Shown one piece after another: positions 6,452-6,840 of a stretch of 6,840 nt of DNA; the first letter of the stretch is position 1; every line of letters starts with the position of its first letter. The notes beneath the pieces were generated by a model. It was given only the letters and a program-made list of their open reading frames with translations, searched no databases and was not told the DNA's origin. Position numbers and translations under genes: made by a program. The stretch is from CAIPAT01 sp037144075. Lineage in GTDB: Bacteria; Verrucomicrobiota; Lentisphaeria; Victivallales; Victivallaceae. The stretch is taken from the NCBI GenBank assembly GCA_037144075.1, contig JBAWXM010000290.1, positions 1 through 6,840 on the forward strand, given 5' to 3'.

Positions 6452-6475
6452 TCAGATACCGTGAGTAAGTGACAA
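6452..6475 (+). repeat. 24-nt dispersed repeat, copy 2
   Basis: This copy matches 5549-5572 in 23 of 24 bases (G for A at the tenth position) and starts seven bases after the DUF2569 stop. It is followed by AAATGACGGAT (6479-6489), which also occurs at 199-209. Both copies therefore sit immediately behind a stop codon on the same strand. Confidence 0.75.
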
Positions 6476-6501
6476 GGAAAATGACGGATAGTAGTACGTA
6501 C

Positions 6502-6531
6502 GAATGAATGCGGCGGTTTCCGCGTTCATTC
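6502..6531. repeat. Strong 12-bp stem-loop
   Basis: GAATGAATGCGG (6502-6513) pairs with CCGCGTTCATTC (6520-6531) through 11 standard pairs and one G-T, with loop CGGTTT. A GTAG tetranucleotide (6491-6494), followed by the palindrome GTACGTAC (6494-6501), lies just before it. A GTAG or GGAG ahead of a hairpin is the layout of REP elements tied to RAYT/Y1 transposases, but that link is only suggestive here. No T-run follows on either strand, so a simple intrinsic terminator is unlikely. Transcripts of the DUF2569 gene could still end near here. Confidence 0.6.
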
Positions 6532-6628
6532 ACTGACTGCATGCATTATCTTCATACTCTTTAAGTCCTTCATGGTTAAAAAGATAATTCAGTAAATCTT
6601 CAAACGGAAAAACGTTCTGGTTGAGCAT
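6530..6628 (-). CDS. Short hypothetical reading frame, possibly a truncated gene
   Basis: The minus strand encodes 32 residues from the ATG at 6628-6626, starting MLNQNVFPFEDLLNYLF and ending YEDNACSQ. GGAG (6636-6633) stands four bases before the ATG, a good ribosome binding site. The acidic, amphipathic composition looks like a genuine N-terminus. The stop codon coincides with the edge of the strong hairpin at 6502-6531. One reading is that a repeat element inserted and cut off a longer gene. I do not recognise a family. It could equally be an intact micropeptide or a chance frame. Confidence 0.35.
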   Translation of the reverse strand: MLNQNVFPFEDLLNYLFNHEGLKEYEDNACSQ

Positions 6629-6637
6629 TTTTCTCCA

Positions 6638-6643
6638 TATAAT
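6638..6643 (+). promoter_or_regulatory. Possible -10 element ahead of the transporter fragment
   Basis: TATAAT lies 15 bases before the ATG at 6659 and matches the consensus exactly. No convincing -35 hexamer is at the usual distance (6615-6620 reads TTCTGG). Transcription from it would give a leader of under 10 bases. The same bases lie just upstream of the ribosome binding site of the minus-strand frame. Confidence 0.3.
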
Positions 6644-6658
6644 TGAACTGTTGTATTT

Positions 6659-6808
6659 ATGAAAAACAATAAACAATTTATCGGGGTGCTGCTCGGGATT
6701 ATAGCAACATCATTCTGGGCAAGTTTCTATATTGTCGGGCGTTATCTTTTCGGCGAAGACGAAGCAAAATTAGACCCGGTTTTCCGGCATGTTTCAAATA
6801 ATGGTTAA
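6659..6808 (+). pseudogene. Truncated N-terminus of an EamA/DMT-superfamily transporter
   Basis: The 49-codon frame begins with a short basic stretch, then one membrane helix (about residues 8-31, IGVLLGIIATSFWASFYIVG), then RYLFGEDEAKLDPVF. This is the usual beginning of EamA-type drug/metabolite transporters, in which a GxxxAxxxW-like first helix is followed by a short loop and 'DP' before helix 2. Real members have about 300 residues and ten helices. Here the family-like sequence ends after DPVF near 6784. Seven unrelated residues and a TAA at 6806-6808 follow. Soon after comes a sequence resembling an insertion-sequence end (6814 onward), so interruption by a mobile element is the simplest explanation. 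The fragment cannot be a working transporter. Family assignment rests on a short stretch. Confidence 0.6.
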
Positions 6809-6813
6809 AGATA

Positions 6814-6840
6814 GTTGACACTTTTTTGAGACGCATCCCT
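6814..6840. mobile_element. Possible end of an insertion sequence, continuing past the window
   Basis: GTTGACACTTTTTTGAGACG, beginning at 6814 just beyond the cut transporter frame, resembles from memory the terminal repeats of IS3- or IS481-type elements, which often read GTTGACACTTTTT-GAGACA. Only 27 bases are visible. Neither a transposase nor the other end can be seen, so the call rests on resemblance and on the adjacent truncated gene. Confidence 0.3.

Overview
This window looks like the chromosome of a Gram-negative environmental bacterium. It holds one essential housekeeping gene, dnaE, set in repeat-rich and decaying intergenic DNA. The mix of a bacterial-type DnaE, a DUF2569 membrane protein and intergenic DNA full of short recurring phrases fits a PVC-type organism such as Lentisphaerota/Victivallales. 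That placement is an impression from sequence style and has not been tested.

Layout. Positions 1-480 contain no gene I can support. From about 484 to 1182, on the minus strand, lies a decayed DUF1016/YhcG-type gene. I can see two frameshifts, near 1104 and near 555-563, and the C-terminal PDDEXK nuclease half is gone. Its start overlaps the 3' end of another broken minus-strand reading frame (1166-1279). Positions 1283-1983 carry no gene. The stretch from about 1497 to 1935 is a mosaic of short repeats (GTCAG-N3-TCAG, GGAAGAC, ATATCCAA and others), ending in a 17-bp inverted copy of its own beginning.

Positions 1984-5523 encode an intact 1179-residue DNA polymerase III alpha subunit. All of its polymerase aspartates and all nine expected PHP metal ligands are present, so a built-in PHP exonuclease is plausible. 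A structured gap (5524-5874) follows, then a four-helix DUF2569 membrane protein (5875-6444). A 24-nt element sits just after each of these two genes (5549-5572 and 6452-6475, 23 of 24 identical). The downstream copy is followed by a strong hairpin (6502-6531).

The right end has a small minus-strand reading frame (6530-6628) and, divergent from it, the first ~42 codons of an EamA/DMT-type transporter. The transporter is cut short, and a sequence resembling an insertion-sequence end follows it (6814-6840).

The genes do not form an evident pathway. dnaE acts in chromosome replication, and the others look like unrelated neighbours. The most interesting material is the repeat system around dnaE and the evidence of gene loss on both flanks. 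I do not see a complete new defence or metabolic system here.
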